The position numbers and the translations under genes are program-made. The notes beneath the pieces are model-generated. The model was not told where the DNA came from, did no database searches, and saw only the letters and a program-made list of their open reading frames with translations. DNA of 64,000 nucleotides from Calditrichota bacterium (GTDB lineage: Bacteria; Calditrichota; Calditrichia; Calditrichales; J004): NCBI GenBank assembly GCA_013112635.1, contig JABFGF010000002.1:806001-870000 (forward strand), written 5' to 3'. This document shows, piece after piece, positions 56,401-64,000 of the stretch; position 1 is the stretch's first letter; every line of letters starts with the position of its first letter.

Positions 56401-58224
56401 CTACAAATTTTTCATCCATGCTTTTCGCAAAGCTATTTGTTCTTCGCTGGCATCTTCCATTAGCTCAAAAGAATGCTTCTCAATTTTTTCACGGGTGAAT
56501 TTGGTGATTGTAAAATCCAATTCTTTGTCATTCCGCGAAACGGTGAGTCCAAAACTTTCGCCAGCGCCAAGCTTATTCATTGTACCAAAAACAGAACGAA
56601 TATTTCCAATATTGATTTCTTCGCCATTAAACTTTAGCAATTTGTCTCCATTTTGTAAGCCTAAATCTAAAACAACAGAATCGAGTTTTTCCAGAACAAG
56701 CGCTTCATTTTTATATGTTATTCCAAGACCTGAAGTTGTGTCAATCTTGCCGGACTTGTAGCTCTCTTTGTACGAAATACCAAGTTTGGAAAAGTATTCA
56801 GCTAAAGGCATAGGGTTGGCCTTTTTGATATAAAGATCAAAAAACTGCTCTATTTCGGGATAAGTTTTTTTGGTAAAAGTTTGGAAAAATGTTTTTTCAT
56901 CAAAGGATTTTTCCGGCCCATAGGTTTTTGCCAATTCATTAATAACCTCGCGCAACCCACGTTTTCCTCCGGATAGTTCTAGAAGTCGAATATCTAGCAA
57001 TCCGGCAATCATAGCTCCGCCGTGATAAACATTGCCATATTCTTTTTGGCCGGCAACTGAAAAAGAGTTTTTGCTTAATTCCAGTAAACTATAGCTTGGA
57101 TTAAAATGATCATTAATAATGAGCTTCCTTTTCATCCAGGATAAGTATTTGTCCAAATCAACAAGTCCGCCACGAAGTTGCATTATTTTAGCCGCCCACT
57201 CGGTGGTCGATTCATAGAGCCAAAGATGAGCAGAAGGTTGGGGCTTTACAAAATCAAAATGCTCAACTAGTTCACTATGGATTTGAAGCGGTGTTATAAT
57301 GTGGAAGAATTCATGAGCCATAGTTCCGGGCAAACCTTGTTTCAACATGGTTTCAATCGGGGCTTCAGGGAAAGCATAAATTGAGCTGTAGTTATGTTCC
57401 CAAGCACCGGCTCCAAATTGACTTTTATTCTCAAAGTGAAAAAGAAAAGTATAGCGCTCAACGGGCATTTCTTCAATAAACTCTGCTGAAGCATTGAGAA
57501 TATCTTCAACACTATTTAGAATTTCATCCGCTTTGATTACATCGTTTCCGGAATAGGTATAAACCTCAACTTTGGTTCCCTGTACATCGAGTGAGGCACT
57601 GGTCAATCTGCCAAGTAAAATGGGAGAGTCAACAATATGATCGTAATCATTAGCAAAGTAAAATCCATTCTTATCTTGTGACAGCGCAGTTCCAACAAGC
57701 CATTCTTTGGGATATAGAAGCTTAATTTTTAACGGCCTTTTTTGCATGCCGGTCGGGTAGCCGAAAACGGCTTGCCCGTTTATCAAAGTGTGGTCATTTT
57801 CCATCGAAGTACCGCACATAACATAAACACTGTTTGAATCTACCGGAGTATCCCAAGTTTCAGCAACACAGTATTGGATCAGTACAACTTTTTCGGGATT
57901 GGATATTTGCCATTGGTTGGTTGATATTTGTTCAGTCGGGATTTCTTTTCCTTCCCGGTCAAATGCGTTAAAACCCTTTACAAAGCGACCAATATCCATT
58001 GTACGGTAAGTCCCGGGTGCAGAAGACGCAAACTGAAAAATAGCATTTTCTGCTTTTAGATTATTGACAAATAAATTGACATGAAAATTATCATCCTGGC
58101 GATTATTCAGATCCACTTCATAAACTAAATCTGTGGCCATATTTTCCTTTGCGCGATTTATCAAAGAAGGAGTACAGGATGAAAACAACAATGTTATCGC
58201 TAGTAAACTAAAAATATATTTCAT
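56401..58224 (-). CDS. M61-family peptidase lipoprotein
   Basis: A lipoprotein (LFSSC) of 607 aa. The N-terminal beta domain is followed by a gluzincin-like domain with QFGAGAWEHNYSS at 269-281 and the zinc motif HEFFH at 304-308. A third ligand in LYESTTEWAA is probably E338 or E342. A C-terminal PDZ-like domain runs from about residue 500 (TSGLGITYKNEALVLEKLDS is in it). M61 enzymes cleave N-terminal Gly or act as broad endo/aminopeptidases; the precise substrate is unknown. It is exported and probably faces the periplasm. Confidence 0.87.
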   Translation of the reverse strand: MKYIFSLLAITLLFSSCTPSLINRAKENMATDLVYEVDLNNRQDDNFHVNLFVNNLKAENAIFQFASSAPGTYRTMDIGRFVKGFNAFDREGKEIPTEQISTNQWQISNPEKVVLIQYCVAETWDTPVDSNSVYVMCGTSMENDHTLINGQAVFGYPTGMQKRPLKIKLLYPKEWLVGTALSQDKNGFYFANDYDHIVDSPILLGRLTSASLDVQGTKVEVYTYSGNDVIKADEILNSVEDILNASAEFIEEMPVERYTFLFHFENKSQFGAGAWEHNYSSIYAFPEAPIETMLKQGLPGTMAHEFFHIITPLQIHSELVEHFDFVKPQPSAHLWLYESTTEWAAKIMQLRGGLVDLDKYLSWMKRKLIINDHFNPSYSLLELSKNSFSVAGQKEYGNVYHGGAMIAGLLDIRLLELSGGKRGLREVINELAKTYGPEKSFDEKTFFQTFTKKTYPEIEQFFDLYIKKANPMPLAEYFSKLGISYKESYKSGKIDTTSGLGITYKNEALVLEKLDSVVLDLGLQNGDKLLKFNGEEINIGNIRSVFGTMNKLGAGESFGLTVSRNDKELDFTITKFTREKIEKHSFELMEDASEEQIALRKAWMKNL

Positions 58225-58282
58225 GATGGGCCTTTGTTAAACTCCGGATTAACAGACAAAAGTCGCTTTAATGGATTGAGTG

Positions 58283-59014
58283 TTACCTGCGTGCTTTGGC
58301 AAGCAACCTTAAAATTTCAATATAAAGCCAAACCAACGTTACAAGCAGTCCAAAGGAGGCATACCATTCCATATACTTTGGAGCACCTTTTTCAACACCG
58401 CTTTCAATAAAATCGAAATCTAAAACCAGGTTCATTGCAGCAATGGCAATTACGGCAAGGCTAAACAAAATACCGAATAATCCATTATCGTGGATCAAAG
58501 GCATACTTATGCCAAACATACCCAACACAAAACTGAGCATATAAACTAAAAATATTCCACCCGTGGCAGAAACAACCATCAGCTTAAAATTCTCGGTAAC
58601 TTTAATTAACCCTGAGCGGTATGCAACCAGAAGACTAAAAAATACAGCAAAAGTAAGCGCAACAGCCTGAATAACAATTCCCGGAAAACGGGTTTCAAGG
58701 TAAGCAGATATACCACCAAGAGCCAAGCCTTCCAGCAATGCATAAACTGGCGCGGTGATATTGGCAATATTGGGCTTAAAGGTTGTAACAATGGCAACAA
58801 TAAATCCGCCGATTATTCCACCCCACATATAAAGTGCAACATCTGAATAGATAAGCGTCTGAAAATATTTATCCCAAACCCAGTAAGCGCTGATAAATAA
58901 CAACCCCAATAGAATTGCAGATTTGTTTACAACTCCTTCAATCGTCATTCTCTCCGATCCAACGGAACTGACATTGAAACTTTTATCTGATAAAACGGGA
59001 TTTCCGGTTCTCAT
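58283..59014 (-). CDS. Bax inhibitor-1/YccA-family membrane protein
   Basis: A 243-aa integral membrane protein with about seven helices and a short N-terminal tail MRTGNPVLSDKSF that is typical of the YccA-like family. The conserved Asp residues near DFDFIESGVEKGAPKYMEWYA, in the C-terminal part, match the family. It may regulate a membrane protease or leak calcium; the role here is not known. GGAG precedes the ATG at 59014. Confidence 0.85.
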   Translation of the reverse strand: MRTGNPVLSDKSFNVSSVGSERMTIEGVVNKSAILLGLLFISAYWVWDKYFQTLIYSDVALYMWGGIIGGFIVAIVTTFKPNIANITAPVYALLEGLALGGISAYLETRFPGIVIQAVALTFAVFFSLLVAYRSGLIKVTENFKLMVVSATGGIFLVYMLSFVLGMFGISMPLIHDNGLFGILFSLAVIAIAAMNLVLDFDFIESGVEKGAPKYMEWYASFGLLVTLVWLYIEILRLLAKARR

Positions 59015-59118
59015 TTATTTCTCCAAATTTTTAACAAAAGTTAACTCATCATCATCTTTTTTTGTCTCACTCTTAATAAACCGATTAAGATGACAGAGCA
59101 ATGTTTTGATTTTATATG

Positions 59119-59463
59119 TTACTTGTCTTTTAAAATGCTGTTTAAAATAATGCTGATAATACTTATAAAAAGAGAGGCAAAAATAGCAGTACCAAATCCA
59201 TCTACAACAAAATCATCAATCCAGTAATCAGCCAGCTTTAAGATAAGTGCATTGATAACAATTGTAAATAAACCAAGTGAAAGCAGGTTGATCGGTAGAG
59301 TGAAAATCACAAGAATTGGTTTTATAAAAGTATTTAGCAATCCAAAAACAATGGCGGTTAAAATAAGTGCGCCGGTATCCTGAAACCAAATATCCTGAAA
59401 AAGTTTATCCACAACCCAAAGTGCGGCTGTATTAATGAAAATGCGAAGTATAATATTACGCAT
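59119..59463 (-). CDS. 4-TM holin-like (phage holin superfamily IV) membrane protein
   Basis: A small 114-aa protein with four membrane helices, for example ILTAIVFGLLNTFIKPILVIF and ILNSILKD near the end. It is of the short family often labelled 'phage holin family protein' or YvlD-like. There is no phage context here: it overlaps the ptsI end by 8 bp, so it is translationally coupled to a housekeeping gene. The function is unknown. Confidence 0.75.
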   Translation of the reverse strand: MRNIILRIFINTAALWVVDKLFQDIWFQDTGALILTAIVFGLLNTFIKPILVIFTLPINLLSLGLFTIVINALILKLADYWIDDFVVDGFGTAIFASLFISIISIILNSILKDK

Positions 59464-61219
59464 TGCGAACTCCGTTTATCGTACTTAATTTTTGATCTAA
59501 AAATTCACCTAATTCATTTACTGAGCAAAAAGAATTTGTTTTTTGCTCAATGCTTTTTAAACACTTTTTGTCAGTATTTAAAACAACATTCTTTACGCCG
59601 GGAATTGAAACAGGTTGCATACTAAAATCATTTACACCCAGTGAAAGTAGTAGTTGTGTATATCTTGGGTCACCGGCCATTTCTCCGCAAACCGAAACAG
59701 GTTTTTTATTTTTATTACTAACGGAAATAACTTTTTTTAACAAATGAATTACGGCAGGATTAAGCGGCTGATAAAAGGAAGCAACTTTTTCATTGTTACG
59801 GTCAACGGCCAATGTGTATTGAATCAGGTCATTGGTGCCAATGCTAACAAAATCAACCTCATCGATCAGGTCTTCGATAATAATAGCAGCAGAAGGTATT
59901 TCAATCATAACACCAATTTGGATTTCAGGATCATATTTTATTTTTTTATTGTCCATTTCAAGAAGCACTTCGTTGAGCACTTTTTTACTCTCGATCAATT
60001 CTTCTTTACTCGAGATCATCGGTATCAATATTTTTACTTTTCCAAAAGCCGAGGCACGCAGTATAGCCCGGAGCTGAGTTCTAAACAGTTCTTTTTCAGT
60101 TAGTAAAATACGAATGGAACACCATCCAAGGAATGGATTAGGCTCCTTGTGGGTATCTGCAAAAGGCAGGAATTTATCCCCGCCTAAATCTAATACACGG
60201 ATAACAACTTCGTTATCTTCAAAACTTTGAGCCAGTTCTTTATAGCAAGAAAATTGCTCGTCTTCTGTTAAAAACTGCTCTTTAGCAATGAACTGGAGTT
60301 CGGTTCGGAAAAGACCAACACCTTGTGCCTTATATTTTTTTGCAAGTTGGATTTCACTTGGTTCGTTTATGTTTGCCAGAAAGCGGATCTTTCTGTTTGG
60401 CAAATTGTGTATAGGTTTTTCGAGACCGCGGATTAATGCTTGCTTTTTCTGAGAAAAACGCTCTTGCTTAAGTTTATAAAAATCAAGTTTTTCTTCATCC
60501 GGGTTAATTATTAATACGCCTTCTGTTCCATCGATAATTGTGGTAGCATTGTTTTTGACTTTTTTCAGTAAATCTTTTACACCCACAATAGCAGGAACTT
60601 CCATTGATCGGGCCAGAATAGCAGCATGACTGGTACGCCCACCAAATTCTGTAACCAGGCCTTTTAAGCTTTTATGGTGAAAATGAATTGAGTCAGCCGG
60701 TGTTAGTTCACGGGCAACAATAATATTATTTGATGAAGAACTCTGATCGGGAAACTCATGTTGTAGAAGGTGATAAATTAAACGACGGCTTACACCGCGA
60801 ATATCGTAAATCCGCTCTCGCAAGTATTCATCTTCAACAGATTCAAAATGTTTTTCATAAAGGTCTAATTTGGAGCAAATAATATATTCAGCATTTTTCT
60901 GACGAGAGTTTATTGCAGCGGGAATTTCTTCCTGGAAAAACGGATCTTCCAAAATCATATGGTATGTTTCATATATTTTGGCATTATCCAATCCTACTTC
61001 TCTGGCAACCCGTTTTTGATTATTTTGAAAAATAAGATTTACTTCATTTACAGCAGCAGAATAACGATCAATTTCATCGATGATTTTATTCTTTTCAATG
61101 GTGTATTCTGTTACATCATCAAAGTCAGTTCTATAGACCATAATTTTCCCGATACCGATTCCATCGGAAACAGAAATACCTTTTAATACAATATTACGGA
61201 CGGAAAAATCAACTGACAT
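59456..61219 (-). CDS. ptsI: Phosphoenolpyruvate-protein phosphotransferase (PTS enzyme I)
   Basis: Transfers phosphate from PEP to HPr, the first step of the phosphotransferase system. The 587-aa protein has the phospho-His at H198 in EFGGRTSHAAI. The PEP-binding barrel has FRTELQFIA, RVLDLGGDKFLPF, EIPSAAIIIEDL and the catalytic Cys in VSVCGEMAGDP. No ptsH or sugar-specific EII gene is adjacent; the only EIIA-like domain in the window is fused to the permease at 35.9 kb. Confidence 0.95.
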   Translation of the reverse strand: MSVDFSVRNIVLKGISVSDGIGIGKIMVYRTDFDDVTEYTIEKNKIIDEIDRYSAAVNEVNLIFQNNQKRVAREVGLDNAKIYETYHMILEDPFFQEEIPAAINSRQKNAEYIICSKLDLYEKHFESVEDEYLRERIYDIRGVSRRLIYHLLQHEFPDQSSSSNNIIVARELTPADSIHFHHKSLKGLVTEFGGRTSHAAILARSMEVPAIVGVKDLLKKVKNNATTIIDGTEGVLIINPDEEKLDFYKLKQERFSQKKQALIRGLEKPIHNLPNRKIRFLANINEPSEIQLAKKYKAQGVGLFRTELQFIAKEQFLTEDEQFSCYKELAQSFEDNEVVIRVLDLGGDKFLPFADTHKEPNPFLGWCSIRILLTEKELFRTQLRAILRASAFGKVKILIPMISSKEELIESKKVLNEVLLEMDNKKIKYDPEIQIGVMIEIPSAAIIIEDLIDEVDFVSIGTNDLIQYTLAVDRNNEKVASFYQPLNPAVIHLLKKVISVSNKNKKPVSVCGEMAGDPRYTQLLLSLGVNDFSMQPVSIPGVKNVVLNTDKKCLKSIEQKTNSFCSVNELGEFLDQKLSTINGVRNA

Positions 61220-61324
61220 TCTTTTCTAATTTCTTTTAAAATGAAAGGACTGATTAGGATATAATTGAGCCAATTAACGATAAAAAAATATAATAGATTT
61301 TTGGGATAATTCCTAATAAGGCAA

Positions 61325-61353
61325 AATAAAAAAAGGGCTTTAAAAAGCCCTTT
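61325..61353 (-). terminator. Intrinsic terminator after groES
   Basis: The stem AAAGGGCTTT and AAAGCCCTTT, read on the minus strand with a following T-run, at 61332-61353 plus tail. It ends the glutaredoxin-groES unit before ptsI. Confidence 0.85.
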
Positions 61354-61396
61354 GTGAACAAAGATATAAAATAGTTAAAATCTTGTTTTAAGAAGA

Positions 61397-61672
61397 TTAT
61401 TTTACAATTGCAAGAATATCGCTACGTTGGATAATCATGTACTCAACGTCTTCCATTTTGATTTCATCACCAGCATATTTTGAGTAGATGATGGTATCAC
61501 CAACTTTAACATTCTCTTTTAAATCTTCATCAGTTCCAACGGCAACAACCTTACCTGTGGTTGGTTTTTCTTTTGCTGCAGTATCCGGAATGATAATGGA
61601 ACCTACTTTTTGCTCACCATCTTCTTGTGCTTTTTCAATTAATACACGATCATCAAGTGGTTGAATTTTCAC
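61397..61672 (-). CDS. groES: Co-chaperonin GroES
   Basis: The 91-aa heptamer-forming lid of the GroEL chaperonin. The sequence [13 protein letters not shown] at the N-terminus and the mobile loop region [12 protein letters not shown] with [15 protein letters not shown] are typical. Unusually, no groEL follows: the next gene on the strand is ptsI, after a terminator. It starts 12 bp after the glutaredoxin gene, so the two are probably cotranscribed. Confidence 0.95.
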   Translation of the reverse strand: MKIQPLDDRVLIEKAQEDGEQKVGSIIIPDTAAKEKPTTGKVVAVGTDEDLKENVKVGDTIIYSKYAGDEIKMEDVEYMIIQRSDILAIVK

Positions 61673-61684
61673 TTTGTTTCTCCT

Positions 61685-61942
61685 TTATTTCAAACCCAAT
61701 AATTTATTTATTTTTATTTTATCAAATCCTACAATTGGCCGGTTGTTAATCATAATTACCGGAACACCCATTTGCCCGGTCCTTTTTTGCATATCTGCTG
61801 CAGCTGAAGGGTTTCGCGAAACATCGATATCCCGGAAACGAATATTCTGTTCTTTAAAGTACCTTTTCGCAACTTTGCAAAAATGACACGTGGGCGTTGA
61901 AAACATTAAAACTTTTGCTTGTGTCTTTGCCTGAGTCTGCAT
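61685..61942 (-). CDS. Glutaredoxin-family protein
   Basis: A small 85-aa thioredoxin-fold protein with a dithiol active site, CHFC (C19/C22), and the cis-Pro segment GVPVIMINNRPIVGFD. It resembles NrdH/glutaredoxin-like reductants. It is upstream of groES in the same unit. An inverted repeat CTCAGG...CCTGAG lies about 30 bp upstream of its start at 61974-61996, but no function for it is established. Confidence 0.85.
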   Translation of the reverse strand: MQTQAKTQAKVLMFSTPTCHFCKVAKRYFKEQNIRFRDIDVSRNPSAAADMQKRTGQMGVPVIMINNRPIVGFDKIKINKLLGLK

Positions 61943-62206
61943 TTTTTCCTCACATTTTTATAGTTTTTCAAATCTCAGGCATTAAAAAAACCTGAGCTAA
62001 AATCCTGTTTAGAATGAAGCCGATCTTAATAAAAGGATTCCTGATCAGGTAAAAAAATGTGATCGCTAATTTAAAGCCGGGCTTAGAGAATGTCAAGCTT
62101 TGTAAAAGCTTATTCACTTGGCTTTAGGAATCATTTTTTATGTATGCTTCGACTAATGATTTTATTTGATGCATCTCCTCTTCTTTGGTTACTCAAGCTG
62201 AAACAT

Positions 62207-64000
62207 TTATTTTTCTTCAACAATTACCGGACTAAACATAAGGTATAAAACCGGTACAACGAGCAGCGTTAACATAGTTGAAACAGCCAGGCCGCCAATT
62301 ATTGCCCAACCCATCGGCGCCCATAATGAGCCGCCAGCTAAAGTTAAAGGAAGTAAACCGCCAATAGTTGTTGCCGTTGTCAGAATAATCGGAATAAAGC
62401 GAGTTGTGCTCGCCTCTTTTAAGGCCTTAAGAACTTCTTTCCCGGAACGCCGCAATTGGTTTGTATAATCGATCAAAATAATTGAATTATTGATAACAAT
62501 ACCCACCAGGCTGGTTATGCCAATAAAGGCTGTAAATGAAAATGAATATCCGGTTATAAATAGTGAAATAATCGAACCAATAATTGCCAGCGGTAAAGCA
62601 GACAATACAATAAAAGGCTGAGAAAAAGATTTAAACTGTAAAACCAAAACACCAAAGATCCCAATGATAGCAACAATTAGTGCCTGGCCCATTCCGCCAA
62701 AAGATTCTTCCCGGCTTTCAAGCTCACCTCCAACATAATAGTTGTAACCATCCGGCCAGGTATAGTTATCCATCTTGCTAATCACAGCCTGGGTAATTGC
62801 ATCTACAGAGTATCCATCAAGAACATCTGCAGTTATAGAAACGTTTCTTTGGGTTTTAAAGTGGCTGATCAATGCAGGCGAATCGGCAAACTCAACATCA
62901 ACAACTTGTCGGAAAGGAACCTGGTGTCCAACAGCATTTGAAAAATAAATTTTATCAAGATCACTTAATGTAATTTTATCATCAAAAGGCATTTTAACCA
63001 CAAGATCATATTCATCACCATTTTGATCTCTGTATGTAGTAGCAGTTATGCCGGCCGCAGCCGCACGGATTGTCATATCAATGCTTGCAAGATCAAGACC
63101 CAGAATTGCAGCTTTATCTCGGTTGATGTTCATCTGAAGATCAATAGAAGAAGTAGCCAATGGGTTATTAATATTAATGGTTCCGTTTTCAGCGGAAATC
63201 ATTTCCTCAACATCATGGGCAATATTTTTTAGAATATCCAGGTTTTCACCAAGGATTTTTATAGCAATTGGTGCTTCTACAGGAGGGCCTTGTGCAAACT
63301 CTTTCACTTCAATCTTAGTACCCGCAATTTTAGGGAGAGTGTCACGAAGGCTGGAAATGAGTTGGGCCATTTTGCCCATATCTTCATCAGTTTGCTGAAC
63401 AAAAAGTTGCGCATAGTGGCTGGTTTCCCTCTGCGAAATAATATTGTAATAAATACGAGGATTACCACGGCCGACATTTGTTGCATATGTAACATCGCCG
63501 GAAAGTTCTGTAATTATGGATTCAACCTGTTTTGTAACGGCATTTGTCTTATCAAGATTTGTTCCTTTGGGCATTTTTATATCAATCAGAAATTGAGGTT
63601 TTTCAGCTTTTGGAAAAAAACTGACTCCAACGTATGGGAAAAGGAACAAAGAAAACAGTAAGGCAACAGTTGCGATGATCAGAACAATAGTGCGATTGTT
63701 TAATGCTTTTGATAAAATCCATTTATAATGTTTCTCAATAATATGGTTTAATGAACGGAACAGCATTTTATCTTTATCATTTTGTTCAAATTTAAGATAC
63801 TTTTTTGAAAGATACGGTGTTAAAGTTAGTGCCAGAACTAGTGATGCACTTAAAATGTAAACAACCGTAACCGGCATACTGCGGATAAAATCTCCTGTAA
63901 TACCCGGCATAAAAATGATTGGGACAAATGCCAGTATAGTTGTTACAGTTGAGCTGGCAACTGCCCATCCAACCTGACTAACACCACGAATAGCGGACTC
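62207..64000 (-). CDS. RND-family efflux transporter permease subunit, C-terminal part (start outside window)
   Basis: The frame is open to the last base (64000), so the N-terminus is missing. The reading frame continues through AIRGVSQVGWAVASSTVTT upstream of the internal ATG at 63910. The visible 597 residues contain the second half of an AcrB/HAE1-type pump. They include a periplasmic porter domain (about residues 110-390 in the visible part) and paired membrane helices such as LIVAIIGIFGVLVLQFKSFSQ and the last helix set ending in LLVVPVLYLMF. The pump works with a periplasmic adaptor and an outer-membrane factor, which are not in the window. The substrate is unknown. Confidence 0.9.
   Translation of the reverse strand, partial: ESAIRGVSQVGWAVASSTVTTILAFVPIIFMPGITGDFIRSMPVTVVYILSASLVLALTLTPYLSKKYLKFEQNDKDKMLFRSLNHIIEKHYKWILSKALNNRTIVLIIATVALLFSLFLFPYVGVSFFPKAEKPQFLIDIKMPKGTNLDKTNAVTKQVESIITELSGDVTYATNVGRGNPRIYYNIISQRETSHYAQLFVQQTDEDMGKMAQLISSLRDTLPKIAGTKIEVKEFAQGPPVEAPIAIKILGENLDILKNIAHDVEEMISAENGTININNPLATSSIDLQMNINRDKAAILGLDLASIDMTIRAAAAGITATTYRDQNGDEYDLVVKMPFDDKITLSDLDKIYFSNAVGHQVPFRQVVDVEFADSPALISHFKTQRNVSITADVLDGYSVDAITQAVISKMDNYTWPDGYNYYVGGELESREESFGGMGQALIVAIIGIFGVLVLQFKSFSQPFIVLSALPLAIIGSIISLFITGYSFSFTAFIGITSLVGIVINNSIILIDYTNQLRRSGKEVLKALKEASTTRFIPIILTTATTIGGLLPLTLAGGSLWAPMGWAIIGGLAVSTMLTLLVVPVLYLMFSPVIVEEK

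Noticed and set aside
59119-59463. Holin-like gene as a sign of prophage
   Set aside because: Only one small membrane protein of this family is present, overlapping ptsI, with no lysin, integrase or structural phage gene nearby.
61351-61365. Possible Rex operator near CTTTGTGAACAAAG
   Set aside because: The inverted repeat is too short and has the wrong spacing for the roughly 16-18 bp Rex operator (TTGTGA-N6-TCACAA), and it lies at the terminator after groES.
61974-61996. Inverted repeat CTCAGG...CCTGAG upstream of the glutaredoxin gene, considered as an operator or a CIRCE element
   Set aside because: It does not match the CIRCE consensus (TTAGCACTC-N9-GAGTGCTAA) and has no second copy in the window, so no regulator can be named.
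62040-62049. 10-bp palindrome CCTGATCAGG
   Set aside because: Short perfect palindromes of this length occur by chance and no paired copy or neighbouring regulator supports an operator.

Overview
The window looks like chromosomal DNA around the replication origin of a low-GC, LPS-bearing (diderm) bacterium. Genes for Kdo transferase, a heptosyltransferase, a heptose-bisphosphate phosphatase, outer-membrane barrels and many lipoproteins support this. Small TPR and beta-propeller secreted proteins, an M61 peptidase and loose FCB-style lipoboxes suggest the FCB superphylum, perhaps a Calditrichota-like lineage. That placement is inference from gene style; no 16S or phylogeny was available. I see no insertion sequence, prophage, CRISPR array, tRNA or rRNA.

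Layout. 1-5.3 kb (+): the C-terminal part of a BatA-like membrane protein, hflX, a secreted beta-propeller protein and an alpha/alpha-toroid protein. 5.4-12.9 kb (-): a likely operon running from a PilM/PilO-like envelope module through rsmD, coaD, pta and an FmdB zinc ribbon to a mitochondrial-type citrate synthase gene. 13.0-20.7 kb: a HEAT-cyclophilin lipoprotein, an RMDN-like TPR protein, a histidine kinase, an ECF sigma factor, mtnA and a TPR lipoprotein. 20.8-28.3 kb (-): rex, gyrA, gyrB, a DciA/DUF721 protein, recF and dnaN. 28.3-28.76 kb: an AT-rich gap with DnaA-box-like 9-mers, the likely oriC. 28.76-36 kb (+): rpmH, rnpA, yidC, mnmE, mnmG, rsmG and murQ, with two parS-like sites flanking mnmG. 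36-52 kb (+): an APC-EIIA-RCK fusion transporter, an esterase, a GalT-like protein, glgA, gmhB, outer-membrane proteins, rpiB, glyA, tatC, a polyprenyl synthase gene, a heptosyltransferase gene and waaA. 52-64 kb (mostly -): an aminotransferase, a frameshifted barrel gene, a beta-flower protein, an M61 peptidase, a YccA-like protein, a 4-TM holin-like protein, ptsI, glutaredoxin-groES, and the C-terminal part of an RND transporter cut by the window edge.

How it works together. Strand polarity flips exactly at the dnaN/rpmH gap: dnaN-recF-gyrBA read left and rpmH-rnpA-yidC-mnmEG-rsmG read right, as in a classical bidirectional origin. dnaA is not in its usual place between rpmH and dnaN, and parA/parB do not follow rsmG, although parS sites are present.

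Most noteworthy: the origin without dnaA and its parS sites; the divergent PilM/PilO-like cassette with a long coiled-coil partner; two proteins closely resembling eukaryotic/mitochondrial families (citrate synthase, and an RMDN-like TPR protein); an amino-acid permease fused to a PTS EIIA domain together with a lone enzyme I; and a gene broken by what looks like a 4-bp GATA duplication.
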